A DNA stretch of 64,000 nt from Rosistilla oblonga (lineage in GTDB: Bacteria; Planctomycetota; Planctomycetia; Pirellulales; Pirellulaceae): NCBI RefSeq assembly GCF_007751715.1, contig NZ_CP036292.1:3162001-3226000 (forward strand). Reading direction: 5' to 3'. The translations under genes were made by a program, and so were the position numbers. Of this stretch, positions 7,695 through 17,160 are shown one piece after another. The notes beneath the pieces were generated by a model. It saw only the letters and a program-made list of their open reading frames with translations, had not been told where the DNA came from and searched no databases. Within the stretch, counting starts at the first letter, position 1. Each line of letters opens with the position of its first letter.

Positions 7695-8411
7695 TCAGTT
7701 CGATTCAAGGATGGGAAACCGCTTCGGTTGGCTTCCGTCGGGAGGTGAATCGACTGTCAACCGAAAGAGAACTGTGTTATCGAGTTCTAGATTGTCGGCC
7801 CAAATGAACTTCGCCCCTTCGAAATCGTATTGGTAAAAGGGACGCTTGGGTCTTACTGTCTTTTCGTCGTAGGCTTTGGCCGCCTGCCACGAAGAGTCAT
7901 CGAAATCGATAGCGAACCAGTTCTCGGGGAGCTCTTCGTGGACGACCCGCGGATTGCGGGTGTCTCGGTCGATCGGGCCGAAAGAGACCGACTTGGCCTT
8001 CCAATGCGGTCCGGTCACCGTGCCGTCGGCCAGTTTCAGAATGAACCCGCCATCGCCGATCTGCGTGTTGTTGTATTCCATCCCCGTCTTGGCGTCGGCG
8101 TTGTCTTTTGCGATCACCGCCAGGGTCATCGGGTACTTTGGGAAGACGTCGACTGAAATCACGTTGTGCGGCATGAACCGGATCGAATCGACAGCGACCA
8201 GTTCGCCATTGATGTACAGCGAGAACCAATTGTCGGCGTAGACGTTCAATCGCAGCGTGTCTTCGATCTCCGGTTTTTCGCCTCCGCCGGGCCGAGGTGG
8301 GCGGCGACCTTCGCCACGCTGTGCCAAACTGGCCCCTGTCGTCCAAAGGACTGTCGTGGCAATGGCGACCAGCAAAAGGGCTGTCGCTGGATTTCGATAC
8401 GATTTGTTCAT
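7695..8411 (-). CDS. Secreted protein of unknown function, galactose-binding-like
   Basis: 238 residues from the ATG at 8411 (in-frame TTG at 8423 is less likely). A signal peptide (NPATALLLVAIATTVLWTTGASLAQ) is followed by a Gly/Pro/Arg linker and a beta-rich body. The elements NWFSLYINGELVAVDS, PHNVISVDVFPKYPMTLAVIAKD, GGFILKLADG and FDDSSWQAAKAYDE resemble the jelly-roll 'x.NG..v..d' pattern of galactose-binding-like folds that hold small domains on extracellular enzymes, but I cannot name a family. It lies 107 bp upstream of the YHYH gene and is probably in the same transcript as the YHYH protein, response regulator and kinase, which suggests a shared extracytoplasmic process. Confidence 0.8.
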   Translation of the reverse strand: MNKSYRNPATALLLVAIATTVLWTTGASLAQRGEGRRPPRPGGGEKPEIEDTLRLNVYADNWFSLYINGELVAVDSIRFMPHNVISVDVFPKYPMTLAVIAKDNADAKTGMEYNNTQIGDGGFILKLADGTVTGPHWKAKSVSFGPIDRDTRNPRVVHEELPENWFAIDFDDSSWQAAKAYDEKTVRPKRPFYQYDFEGAKFIWADNLELDNTVLFRLTVDSPPDGSQPKRFPILESN

Positions 8412-8583
8412 GGGATCACCCAACGCGATGAGGTTTGTTCTGGTCGAGCCTCCGTGGCATCGTTTCAGGTCATCTTAGAACGGCGTACCTGAAGTTGAGA
8501 TGAAGCGTCGCTGCAAAAATGTTTTCACGACACGCTAGCAAAACAGAGCCGTTAGCCCATTGGTCCGCCAGTTGGCGTTGCGA

Positions 8584-11004
8584 TCATTGTTCCAGCAAGA
8601 ACTTCCACATCTGCGGCGACTGTGTCCGCCAACTGACCCAGTCGCTACCGGTGGCGGTGGCTTCGGTCGCGACGTCGTGCCCGCCGTCAGCGAGGATCTT
8701 TGCGACATTCACAGCCTGGAGGCCCATGTTCCAGTTCTCCGAAGGATTGCGGAATTCATACCGGCTCCTTTGCACAAGAACCCTGCATCGCTCGTTAGGT
8801 AATTGGGCGAGTTGCTGGAACATCGGGTGCATCATTTCAAACGCGAACAGGGAATGGCAGCCCACCGCCCCGATCTGATCGCTTACCGGAAGCGTGGCCA
8901 TCAGCGCGAGCGACGCACCAAATCCGCCGCTCAGGCTCGCACGGTCCTTTCGGTCAGCGGAGGTGCGGTATTCGCGATCGATCATCGGAATCAGCTCTTT
9001 GGCAAAGAACTCGGCATAGCCCTTCGCTCCTTGCATCGGATAGAACCGCTTGTCGATGAAAACAACGACGGCCGGACGAACCGTTTTCGATTGGATCAAG
9101 CGATCGATGATCGCCACCTGGTTGCCACTTTGCATGGCGGATTTGCCATCGTGGACAAAGACGACGGGGTAGCGGTCCTTCGATTCCGAATAGTTGGGGG
9201 GCAGATAGATCGAAAGGTTGACCGTCTGGTTCAGTTCGTCGCTTTGCAATTGTGTCTCATCGATCGAGCCAGCGAGTTTGTCGCTCGGGGCATCGACGTC
9301 GGTTGATTCGTCATCGACGACGTTCCCTTTGTCGAACCAGGAAAGTTCAAGCGACGATTTGGCCTTCCGGAAGATCGGCTCCATCTCCCCCGCGACCAGA
9401 CTGCTGGTGACGTTGCGATCCGAAACCGGATCGAGCACCGGTTGGTAGTCGGCATAAAAGACGTACGAAAGCCGCGTTGCGTCGGGGATGCGGACTCCAA
9501 AATAGAACAACTTGGTTCCATCGACGCGTTGCATCACCCGTTCTTGCCGCATTCCAAACAGTTCGCTTGCCACGGCAACGTCGGTGTAGTCGCCTTGCAG
9601 GATGAAGTGGACGAAATCGCCGTCGATCAGCGGCAGCGACTTGCCTTTCAAATAGCTGTCGATGACCGCTTGTTTGTTGTCCGCTACGTCGAGGGTTTTC
9701 AAGAACGTTGCGAAACCAGGCGACACCTGCGACGCATCGGCGGCGACCGATTCGGCCCGCGTTCCAGGTTGGATATCGATCCGAGCGATCGCGCCGAGGC
9801 TGCGCAGATAGATCGAACGGCCCGCGATCGAAGGTAAGGCCCACATCAGTCCATCGGTTCCATCGTCACCCTTTTCAAAGACTTGCACCTTCGTCACTTC
9901 GTCGTAGCCATCTTCGGAAACGTCGCCGATGTGCAGCGAGCCATCGATCGTGGCAACAACTAACCTTCCGGCGACGGTCGCCAGGAAACCGTTGCTGGGC
10001 GAACGGGTTCGCCATTGTTGGTCGCCTGTCTCGGGATCGACGGCGACGAGGAAACGGGAGGAATACGAACAGAGCAGCCCGCCCGACATGACCGGCACAC
10101 AGTAGGAGTTGCGAATGTTGCGTCCCGACCAGCGCTCGGTGGCTCCGTCGGTCTGAAGGTTCAGGCTCGTGGAGCCATCTCGCATGTCATTAATAAAGAG
10201 TCCTGAACCGGGCAGCGGAACCGGAAGCACAGCCGAGGCTCCGCCGTGCGGTCGGGACCAAATGACTTTTCCTTCGGTTGGTTCGATGGCGAACAGCGTC
10301 GTGTTTCCTGCGACGAGTACTGCCGACTTCCCATCGACCTGAACCGGTACGGCGGACTGGAAGGCGACGCCATCTTTGCCCGCTTTCCATTTGACTTCGC
10401 CCGTTGCCGTGTCGAATCCCATCACCGCGGTTTCGTCGGATCCGACAGGAAGGATCAGCATGCCGGCGTGCACGATCGGCGACGCTCCAAATCCGTAGAC
10501 GTTTGAGGCCGCGGAATATTCTTTCTTCAAATCATGTTGCCAAACCACATTTCCATCTTCCAATGCATACGCCGCCAAGATGCCGTGCGGTGAAAGGTGA
10601 TAGGCGCGAACGCCATCTGCGGCAGGCGTCGCCACTGGGCCGTCGAACGATCCGTTCGCCCCGATCATGACCTTCCCGGTCGGCGTTTTCCAAAGCGTCT
10701 CCCCGGTTTCTGTAGACATCGCAAAGACGTATTCCTGGTCGGCTTCCACATCTGCCATCGCAGACACCAGCAGGCCACCCGATTTCACGACACCGGAATA
10801 GCCACTGCCGACCGGATGTTTCCAAACAACCTTCAATTGCAATGGACCGCTGGCTAGTTCCGCATCTTCGATTGCCGCCGAACCATCGTGCTGCGGCCCG
10901 CGAAGCGAAGGCCAGTCATCTGCGACGCATGCAACCGCAAGCAGCCCGCAGACAAATAGTCCAACCAGGCAGGGACGTGTTAGCTGACTTGTGTTGGTGA
11001 TCAT
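8584..11004 (-). CDS. PQQ-type beta-propeller fused to an esterase-fold domain lacking catalytic residues
   Basis: 806 residues. A signal peptide (to about residue 28) precedes WPSLRGPQHDG, the usual opening of planctomycete PQQ-like propellers; blades with 'TGETLWKT', 'ALEDGNVVWQHDL', 'TATGEVKWKA' and 'DPETGDQQWRT' run to about residue 410. Residues ~420-560 look like the E-set/CBM48-type domain that precedes enterochelin-esterase-like hydrolases (SYVFYADYQPVLDP...S.VAGEMEP). Residues ~575-806 follow the putative-esterase fold (YPVVFVHDGKSAM, IDREYRTSADRKDRA). However the elbow reads LSGGFGAS where the family has G-x-S-F-G-G, and the C-terminal G-H-D-W motif reads GSDWVSW. Both Ser nucleophile and His therefore appear lost, implying a binding or scaffold role. 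Confidence 0.85.
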   Translation of the reverse strand: MITNTSQLTRPCLVGLFVCGLLAVACVADDWPSLRGPQHDGSAAIEDAELASGPLQLKVVWKHPVGSGYSGVVKSGGLLVSAMADVEADQEYVFAMSTETGETLWKTPTGKVMIGANGSFDGPVATPAADGVRAYHLSPHGILAAYALEDGNVVWQHDLKKEYSAASNVYGFGASPIVHAGMLILPVGSDETAVMGFDTATGEVKWKAGKDGVAFQSAVPVQVDGKSAVLVAGNTTLFAIEPTEGKVIWSRPHGGASAVLPVPLPGSGLFINDMRDGSTSLNLQTDGATERWSGRNIRNSYCVPVMSGGLLCSYSSRFLVAVDPETGDQQWRTRSPSNGFLATVAGRLVVATIDGSLHIGDVSEDGYDEVTKVQVFEKGDDGTDGLMWALPSIAGRSIYLRSLGAIARIDIQPGTRAESVAADASQVSPGFATFLKTLDVADNKQAVIDSYLKGKSLPLIDGDFVHFILQGDYTDVAVASELFGMRQERVMQRVDGTKLFYFGVRIPDATRLSYVFYADYQPVLDPVSDRNVTSSLVAGEMEPIFRKAKSSLELSWFDKGNVVDDESTDVDAPSDKLAGSIDETQLQSDELNQTVNLSIYLPPNYSESKDRYPVVFVHDGKSAMQSGNQVAIIDRLIQSKTVRPAVVVFIDKRFYPMQGAKGYAEFFAKELIPMIDREYRTSADRKDRASLSGGFGASLALMATLPVSDQIGAVGCHSLFAFEMMHPMFQQLAQLPNERCRVLVQRSRYEFRNPSENWNMGLQAVNVAKILADGGHDVATEATATGSDWVSWRTQSPQMWKFLLEQ

Positions 11005-11636
11005 GAGTAGCGGCCAGTGGGTACGAAGAGAAGAACGTTCCTGCGAACAAGCCTATTGAAACCGGTTCGACACGATCGCGTGTTTTGTTGACATGTCTAT
11101 TGTTCATGTGTCAGCCGGGCAGTGTCAATCCGACGGGCATGCGTCGACGAACCTAAAGAGGCCTCATTCCGATCCGCGGTTCCGTCTCCCCGTTCTACCG
11201 CACGCGGGAGTCCCGTTGCACCACACGCTCGTTCGGAAGTGCTCCAGAGGGGGGGCTTCTCCGCCGGGATGAAAGTTTTTTTCCATCATTTTTCCGTGCG
11301 GGTAACCGCCGGTGTCGGTACCCCCAAAGTTGCGGCAGTTGGAGCGGCGATTCACGCCATCGTTACGGCAAGGCAGTGACCGCATGGGCTTCCGCCTCGC
11401 TGGCGTGCCGGCCGACGAAACGTGCCGACTGGAGATCGGTTCCCAACAAGGGGGAGTGCTCAGCCCGAGAAGCACCTCAAAGTGTGGGTGGTTTCCGTTG
11501 CAAACAATGCCAAGCAAACGCTGGTCAACTTTTGAGTCGCGTCTATGAACCTTCCGAGGGGAAGTCCGGTGAGGCTTCACGACGAGGGAAACGGGCTGAG
11601 TTGTCAGACGACCGAGGTATCGCGGAGGATTATGAG
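11005..11636. other. Intergenic region with no convincing gene
   Basis: About 630 bp between divergent genes (propeller/esterase on minus, SOUL protein on plus). It should hold both promoters. Open frames here lack conserved features and have disturbed codon composition, and I see no tRNA, riboswitch or strong hairpin. Homopolymer runs (G7 near 11248, T7 near 11277) are visible. Confidence 0.5.
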
Positions 11637-12254
11637 ATGAGAAAAGCAAAATGGATCGGTGTGACCGCACTCTTGGCGGCGTTGGTATTTGTTGGAAAAG
11701 GAAGCGCCGACTATGAAACGGCTGCTTATGGTGTTGTCGAGAAAGAGGGTGAATTCGAGATTCGCGATTACCCCGAGCTTGTCATGGCGAGCACGGCGAT
11801 GGGAGCTTCCGGCGGCAACGGAAGTTTCATGCGGTTGTTTGGTTACATAAGCGGCTCTAATCAAGCGAAACAAAAAGTTGCGATGACGACGCCTGTATTT
11901 ATGAAACCGTCTGCTGAACAAGACGCGGGTTCGATGAGTTTTGTCGTTCCGAAGCAAGTCGCCGACGAGGGAACTCCGGCACCTTCGCGGCAGGATGTGA
12001 ACATAACAAAGCGACCTGCGGGACGGTTCGCGGTGATTCGATTTTCCGGACGCATGAACGACACAATGCGAGAAGAGGCCCAACAGAAACTTCGCGATTG
12101 GGTCGAGGCGAAGGGTTTGAAAGCTGGCGAGTCGATGGAATACGCCAGCTACGATCCTCCTTTCACTCCCGCTCCCTTGCGTCGCAACGAAGTCTTTTTA
12201 CGATTGCAATCCGACGAAGTGCAGACCGAAAGGGTTCAAGTATCGTCACCGTAA
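11637..12254 (+). CDS. SOUL-family haem-binding protein, exported
   Basis: 205 residues from the ATG at 11637, preceded by GGAGG 8 nt upstream; an open frame extends further 5' but has no coding character. An N-terminal hydrophobic segment (WIGVTALLAALVFVGKGSA) is a signal peptide. The mature part opens with YETAAYGVVEKEGEFEIRDY, the SOUL-family start, then FMRLFGYISGSNQAKQKVAMTTPVFM, FVVPKQV, RPAGRFAVIRFSG and a C-terminal YDPPFTPAPLRRNEV, all diagnostic for the family (PF04832). SOUL proteins bind haem or other tetrapyrroles; bacterial members are mostly uncharacterised. There is no obvious operon partner; the next gene starts 126 bp downstream. Confidence 0.9.
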   Translation: MRKAKWIGVTALLAALVFVGKGSADYETAAYGVVEKEGEFEIRDYPELVMASTAMGASGGNGSFMRLFGYISGSNQAKQKVAMTTPVFMKPSAEQDAGSMSFVVPKQVADEGTPAPSRQDVNITKRPAGRFAVIRFSGRMNDTMREEAQQKLRDWVEAKGLKAGESMEYASYDPPFTPAPLRRNEVFLRLQSDEVQTERVQVSSP

Positions 12255-12380
12255 TCGCAGAAGAAAAGAGATGGGAAATTATCGAGAAGGCGGAAGCTCG
12301 ATGGATCTCGTAGAACACGAGCCAGATTCGGAACGGCTCGCCTTTTTGATAGACCTCCAGAAAACCAGTTGAAGCTTCGA

Positions 12381-15119
12381 ATGAACCCATCGATAGACAA
12401 TGTAAAAGACACGCAGCTGCGCGATGAGATCAGTTACCTCGGTGCGATGCTGGGTGAGATCATCCAGGATTTCGAAGGGGAGGAAGCGTTTGAGCTGGTC
12501 GAGGAGCTGCGGCGGTTGGCGTGGGAACGTCGCGAGGGGAGCGAGTCGGCGGAGCAAGAGATGCTCAGCCGGATCTCTGAGCTGGACGAGCATCAATCGG
12601 CGGTCGTGATCCGGGCGTTCAGTTTGTTCCTGGACTTGATGAACGTCGTCGAGGATCGCGCTCGGGTCCGCGTGCTGAACGAGCGTTCGGCAAAACTGTG
12701 GCCCAAACCGGTTCCCGAATCGATCGGCAGCGCTGTCGAAACGCTGCGATCGGGAGGACGCGACGCAACCGCGATGCAATCGATCGTGGACCAATTGCAT
12801 GTCGAACTGGTCTTCACCGCGCATCCGACCGAAGCGAAGCGGCGATCGCAGCGGACGCATCTATCGCTGCTGCGGACTCTGATGGCGTCGATCGATCGCG
12901 AGGCGGACCCACAGCAGAAATCGCGGTTGGAAGAACAGATGCTTCGCCAAGTCGCATTGGCGTGGCAAACCGATCTGACGCGATCGCGGCGACCGACCGT
13001 ACTGGAAGAGGTCGCTCGGGGGCTCTCCTTTAAACCCGTGCTATGGCGTGAGATCCCGCGGATCACCGAAGAGCTGAACCAATCGCTGTCGGATCAGTTC
13101 GGTCCGCAGGTCGCCGCGACGAAGCCATTGATCACTTTCGGTACTTGGATCGGTGGTGACCGCGATGGGCATCCTGGCGTCACGTCACCGGTCACCGAAT
13201 CGACCTTTGAATGGTTGCGACGCGAGGCGCTCGCCTTTCATTCGCGAACCTGCGAACAATTTTCGTACTCCTTGAGCGTTTCCGAAACGCAGCTCCCCTT
13301 GCCGCCAACGCTTCGCGCGGCGATCGACGAAGCGACGCAGCAGTATCCCGAGCTGGAAGAGCACTTGGCTTTCCTGCCCTCGACCGAACTCTGTCGACTG
13401 TGGCTCAACACGATTGGCTGGCGGTTGAAGCAGACCGAAAAGATGTCGCTGTCTAGCGGCACCGTAGTCCGCGGCGCGTATGCCAATGCAGAGGGGTTGC
13501 TCGCAGACGTCTCGCTGCTCGCCGACGCGATTGGACAGACGGTGGCGGCGAAGTATCTCAGCGAAGACCTGCGAACTTGGGTGACGCAGATCCGCACCTT
13601 CGGATTTTATCTGGCTCGGTTGGATGTTCGTCAGAATTCAAAAGTCCATCGCGAAACGCTCGACGAATTGTTGATCGCTACCGGTCTGTGTGAAGCTCCA
13701 CAAGATTTGACCGAAGCCGAACGCATGGCGCTGTTGGAGAAGACGCTCTCGCCCCAGTTGCAGTTGCCGACTGAAGAAGTCTCAGAGACCGGTCAAGAAG
13801 TGTTGGCTACGTTCGATGTCTTGCATCGCGTCTCGACTCGTTATGGTCAGACGGGGATCGGGGCCTTGATCGTCAGCATGACCTCGACGGCCAGCGACAT
13901 CCTGACGTTGTTGTGGTTGTGGCGGCACACGTCGAAGCCGTCGGTAGGTTACAAGGTCCCGCCGCTGGTACCGTTGTTCGAGACGATCAGCGACCTGCAG
14001 GCCGCTCCCGAAATCATGGAGTGTCTGCTGCGATGCGAGTCGTATCGTGAGGCGTTGTCGGCGCATCAAGATCGTCAGTGGATCATGCTCGGTTATTCGG
14101 ACAGCACCAAAGACGGCGGTTATTTGGCGGCCAGCTGGGATCTCTACAAGGCTCAACAAACGCTGGCCTCGGTCGCCAAAGAACACGATGTGCGGCTGAC
14201 CTTCTTCCACGGTCGCGGCGGCTCGCTCGGTCGCGGCGGCGGACCCGCGGCGCGCAGCATTCTGTCGCTGCCACATGGGACGTTTGATGGCACGTTGCGA
14301 TTGACCGAACAAGGGGAAGTGCTGGCCGACCGGTACGACGACCAAGCGATTGCTCATCGGCATCTGGAGCAAGTCGTCTGGTCGTCGCTGTTGGCGGCGG
14401 ATCACGCACAACGCTCGCCCGAACCGGCGTGGATCGATTGCCTGGATAGCGCCGCACGCGTCTCGTTGGCTCACTACCGCGAACTGTTAGAAGCGGACGA
14501 TTTCGTCGCCTTCTTCCGCGACACGACGCCATTGACGGAGATCGAACAACTGCCGATCGGATCGCGTCCGTCGCGCCGGAAACCTGAAGGTGGATTGTCC
14601 GATCTGCGAGCGATCCCGTGGGTCTTCTCCTGGACGCAGGCCCGCTGTCTGTTGCCGGCGTGGTACGGCGTGGGAACTGCATTGGCGAAATTGAACGCCG
14701 ATTCGCCCGACGTGGCTCGCGAGATGTATCAACAGTGGTGGTACTTCCGCGATCTTGTCGACAACGCCGAACTGGCGCTCGCTAAATCGGACATGAAGGT
14801 ATTTCAGCATTACATGCGTTTGACCGCCGGCAGCGCCGGCGAGACTTGGATCGCCGACCGGATCCAGAAGGAATATGAGACCAGTCGCCAGCAGATCCTG
14901 GCCCTGAGTGGCGGGAGCGAATTGTTGGATGGGACGCCTTGGTTGAAGGAATCGATCCGCGTTCGCAACCGGTTCATCGATCCACTGAATCTGTTGCAAG
15001 TGGAGCTGTTGCGGCGTCGTCGTCAATCGGATCCCGACGCGGCCGCGGCCGACAAACAACAGGTCTTGCTGCGATTGACCGTCAACGGGATTGCCGCAGG
15101 GTTGCGGACCAGCGGCTGA
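12381..15119 (+). CDS. ppc: Phosphoenolpyruvate carboxylase
   Basis: 912 residues, normal for the bacterial enzyme, which carboxylates PEP with bicarbonate to oxaloacetate and phosphate to replenish the TCA cycle. Catalytic motifs are intact: TAHPTEAKRRS with the essential His at 148, GTWIGGDRDGHPGVTS, LARLDVRQNS, LGYSDSTKDGGYLAAS (about 568-583) and FFHGRGGSLGRGGGPAA (about 608-624). The C-terminus ends in NGIAAGLRTSG, matching the usual allosteric-site end (xNGIAAGxRNTG with NT replaced by TS). The ATG at 12381 is preferred over an in-frame TTG at 12369; no strong Shine-Dalgarno is seen. A fragment of a TolC-family gene follows with almost no gap. Confidence 0.97.
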   Translation: MNPSIDNVKDTQLRDEISYLGAMLGEIIQDFEGEEAFELVEELRRLAWERREGSESAEQEMLSRISELDEHQSAVVIRAFSLFLDLMNVVEDRARVRVLNERSAKLWPKPVPESIGSAVETLRSGGRDATAMQSIVDQLHVELVFTAHPTEAKRRSQRTHLSLLRTLMASIDREADPQQKSRLEEQMLRQVALAWQTDLTRSRRPTVLEEVARGLSFKPVLWREIPRITEELNQSLSDQFGPQVAATKPLITFGTWIGGDRDGHPGVTSPVTESTFEWLRREALAFHSRTCEQFSYSLSVSETQLPLPPTLRAAIDEATQQYPELEEHLAFLPSTELCRLWLNTIGWRLKQTEKMSLSSGTVVRGAYANAEGLLADVSLLADAIGQTVAAKYLSEDLRTWVTQIRTFGFYLARLDVRQNSKVHRETLDELLIATGLCEAPQDLTEAERMALLEKTLSPQLQLPTEEVSETGQEVLATFDVLHRVSTRYGQTGIGALIVSMTSTASDILTLLWLWRHTSKPSVGYKVPPLVPLFETISDLQAAPEIMECLLRCESYREALSAHQDRQWIMLGYSDSTKDGGYLAASWDLYKAQQTLASVAKEHDVRLTFFHGRGGSLGRGGGPAARSILSLPHGTFDGTLRLTEQGEVLADRYDDQAIAHRHLEQVVWSSLLAADHAQRSPEPAWIDCLDSAARVSLAHYRELLEADDFVAFFRDTTPLTEIEQLPIGSRPSRRKPEGGLSDLRAIPWVFSWTQARCLLPAWYGVGTALAKLNADSPDVAREMYQQWWYFRDLVDNAELALAKSDMKVFQHYMRLTAGSAGETWIADRIQKEYETSRQQILALSGGSELLDGTPWLKESIRVRNRFIDPLNLLQVELLRRRRQSDPDAAAADKQQVLLRLTVNGIAAGLRTSG

Positions 15120-15151
15120 GGGAACTCTCGAGACCTATCGCTTTTATCGCC

Positions 15152-15385
15152 TTGGACGCCGCCTACAATCGGCTGCAACAGGCGGAAGAAGCGACTCGGT
15201 TGTCGGACTACATCGCCGACGTCGAACGCCGCAAGTTCGAACTCGGCGAGAGCGACCTGCTGGCCGTCGTGTTACGCGAACAATACGCTATCGAAGCGGC
15301 GATCTACGAGATCGATGCCAAGCTGGAATATTACATCGCCCGAGCGGATTACGACGCGGCGATGGCGATCGATTGGCCACAATAG
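15152..15385 (+). pseudogene. C-terminal fragment of a TolC-family outer membrane efflux protein
   Basis: About 77 codons from a TTG at 15152 to TAG, starting 33 bp after ppc. The sequence LQQAEEATRLSDYIADVERRKFELGESDLLAVVLREQ followed by a helical stretch ending ARADYDAAM is the final coiled-coil helix of the TolC family (the 'R.F.LG.SDLL.V..RE' signature). Everything N-terminal, including the beta-barrel strands and signal sequence, is missing, and the frame runs backward into ppc without homology. It is best read as a relic left by a deletion that joined ppc to the tail of an exporter gene. Codon use still looks coding, so the event may be recent. It could still be translated as a short peptide. 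Confidence 0.65.
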
Positions 15386-15562
15386 TCGGCCGTAAGTTTC
15401 AGCTCTCCAACTCGTCGTCGGCCGCATCCTCGATGCTTCCTTTCTAACGCGAGTTTCTGCGTTCTGCGGATCTGCAACGAACCTTCGCCGATCGAATCGG
15501 CACGTCGATTGCATGATGGTGGATGTGAACCAATCAACTCACACATCTCCCGCACGAACTCG

Positions 15563-16582
15563 ATGAATACATTTTCCAAGCTCGCTCTCTCTGCCGCCAT
15601 TGGCTATACGGGACTCAAAATCACCCGAGCTGTTGCTCGCCGCAAACGAAACTTCGCCTGGCAAAACAAACGCGTCGTCATCAGTGGAGGTTCGCGCGGG
15701 CTTGGTTTGGTGATTGCCCGACAGCTGGCCGACCAAGGTGCTCGAATCGCGATCACCGCTCGCGGTGAAGGGGATCTTGCTGCTGCGGCGGACGAGTTAC
15801 GCGATCGCGGTGCCGAGGTGATCTCGCAAACCTGTGATGTTCGCCAACCGGAACAAGTGACTCGCTTCATCGATCAAGTGGTTCAGCGTTACGGTGGCGT
15901 CGATGTCCTGATCAACGTTGCGGGGATCATCACGGTGGGCCCACTGGAAGCGATGGAGTTCGATGACTTCGCCGACTCGATGAACACAAACTGTTGGGGT
16001 GCATTGCACACGTCGAAGGCGGTGCTGCCGCACATGCGGTCCGCCGGATGGGGACGAATCGTCAACATCGCTTCGCTCGGCGGCAAGCGAGCCGTGCCAC
16101 ATATGCTCCCCTACGCCGCTAGCAAGTTTGCGTTGGTCGGACTCTCCAACGGGATGCGGGCGGAACTGAAACAAGAGAACATCTTTGTCACGACAGCCTG
16201 TCCCGGGTTGATGCGAACTGGGAGCCCACGGAACGCGAACTTCAAGGGCCAGCATCGCGACGAATACGCTTGGTTCAGTATCGGCGATTCTCTACCGGTG
16301 ATGTCGATGGACGCTGCGACGGCGGCGACGCAGATCTTGGACGCATGCCAGCAAGGACGCGGCGAAGTCTTCATCCACAGTCCGTGGAACATGACGATCG
16401 CCCTGCAGAACCTGTGCCCCGAACTGACACAAGAGATCCTCGGCATGGCCGCGACGGTCCTTCCGAAAATGGGTGGCATCGGTCGCGATTCCGCCAAGGG
16501 GCACGAGAGCCAATCGGCATGGTCACCGTCGGTACTCACCACGCTGACGCAGCGTGCGGCCGCGATGAACAACCAGTTGTAA
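15563..16582 (+). CDS. SDR-family oxidoreductase, membrane-anchored
   Basis: 339 residues from the ATG at 15563; the open frame extends to 15509 without support. A short hydrophobic N-terminus (FSKLALSAAIGYTGLKI) may anchor it or extend the fold. The Rossmann signature SGGSRGLGLVIA (TGxxxGxG-type) and TARGEG indicate NADP(H) preference; NVAG (NNAG-like), the catalytic Ser in NIASLGG and YAASK (Tyr and Lys) are present. It belongs to the short-chain dehydrogenase/reductase group, and the substrate is unknown. The following DUF2892 gene is 34 bp downstream with its own strong ribosome-binding site; the two likely form an operon. Confidence 0.92.
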   Translation: MNTFSKLALSAAIGYTGLKITRAVARRKRNFAWQNKRVVISGGSRGLGLVIARQLADQGARIAITARGEGDLAAAADELRDRGAEVISQTCDVRQPEQVTRFIDQVVQRYGGVDVLINVAGIITVGPLEAMEFDDFADSMNTNCWGALHTSKAVLPHMRSAGWGRIVNIASLGGKRAVPHMLPYAASKFALVGLSNGMRAELKQENIFVTTACPGLMRTGSPRNANFKGQHRDEYAWFSIGDSLPVMSMDAATAATQILDACQQGRGEVFIHSPWNMTIALQNLCPELTQEILGMAATVLPKMGGIGRDSAKGHESQSAWSPSVLTTLTQRAAAMNNQL

Positions 16583-16616
16583 GTTGTTTTTTCCCTCACC
16601 ACAAAGGAGTTTCCTA

Positions 16617-17075
16617 ATGTTGCCCGCCACAAATCAACGCGTCGAAAGTCATACGTGTGAAGCGATCAATCGAGAGATCGCGGAACAGACGCAATCGCGG
16701 ATCGCCCACTACTCCACCAGATCTTCACGCGAGATCTCCGAGCGGCTTCGCGAACTCGACCACGAATGGGATATCGAACGGGCGTTGGAATGCAACGCTT
16801 CGGCCCTCGCCTTCTCAGGCGTCATGCTCTCGGCGACAGTCGACAAGCGATGGTTGATCCTGCCCGGATTGGTGACCGGGTTCCTGTTCCAGCACGCGTT
16901 GCAAGGTTGGTGCCCGCCGCTGCCTATCCTGCGACGAATGGGCTTCCGCACTTCGGCTGAAATCAACGAGGAGCGTTACGCACTCAAAGCCCTCCGCGGC
17001 GATTTTGAACGCGTCAATTCGAGCGATAGCGGCCAACGCGATCCACGCGCTGCCATGGCCGCCGCGGCTCAGTGA
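16617..17075 (+). CDS. DUF2892 (YgaP-like) small membrane protein
   Basis: 152 residues, start fixed by AAAGGAG 8 nt upstream of the ATG. An N-terminal charged helical region (REISERLRELDHEWDIERALECNAS) leads into two hydrophobic stretches and the segment FLFQHALQGWCPPLPILRRMGFRT, the hallmark of the YgaP-type transmembrane/DUF2892 domain including the 'H.L.GWCP..P' motif. Then RYALKALRGDF and a polar tail. In other bacteria the domain is fused to rhodanese and forms a membrane hairpin dimer. Here it is a stand-alone protein next to an SDR enzyme; its role is unknown. Confidence 0.85.
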   Translation: MLPATNQRVESHTCEAINREIAEQTQSRIAHYSTRSSREISERLRELDHEWDIERALECNASALAFSGVMLSATVDKRWLILPGLVTGFLFQHALQGWCPPLPILRRMGFRTSAEINEERYALKALRGDFERVNSSDSGQRDPRAAMAAAAQ

Positions 17076-17160
17076 ATTGGTGTGCGGGAGAGACGTTGGC
17101 CGACAGTGCTGCGATGCGACACGGCATCGCGGCTGTGCGAGAAGTACTGCGACTAACCGG

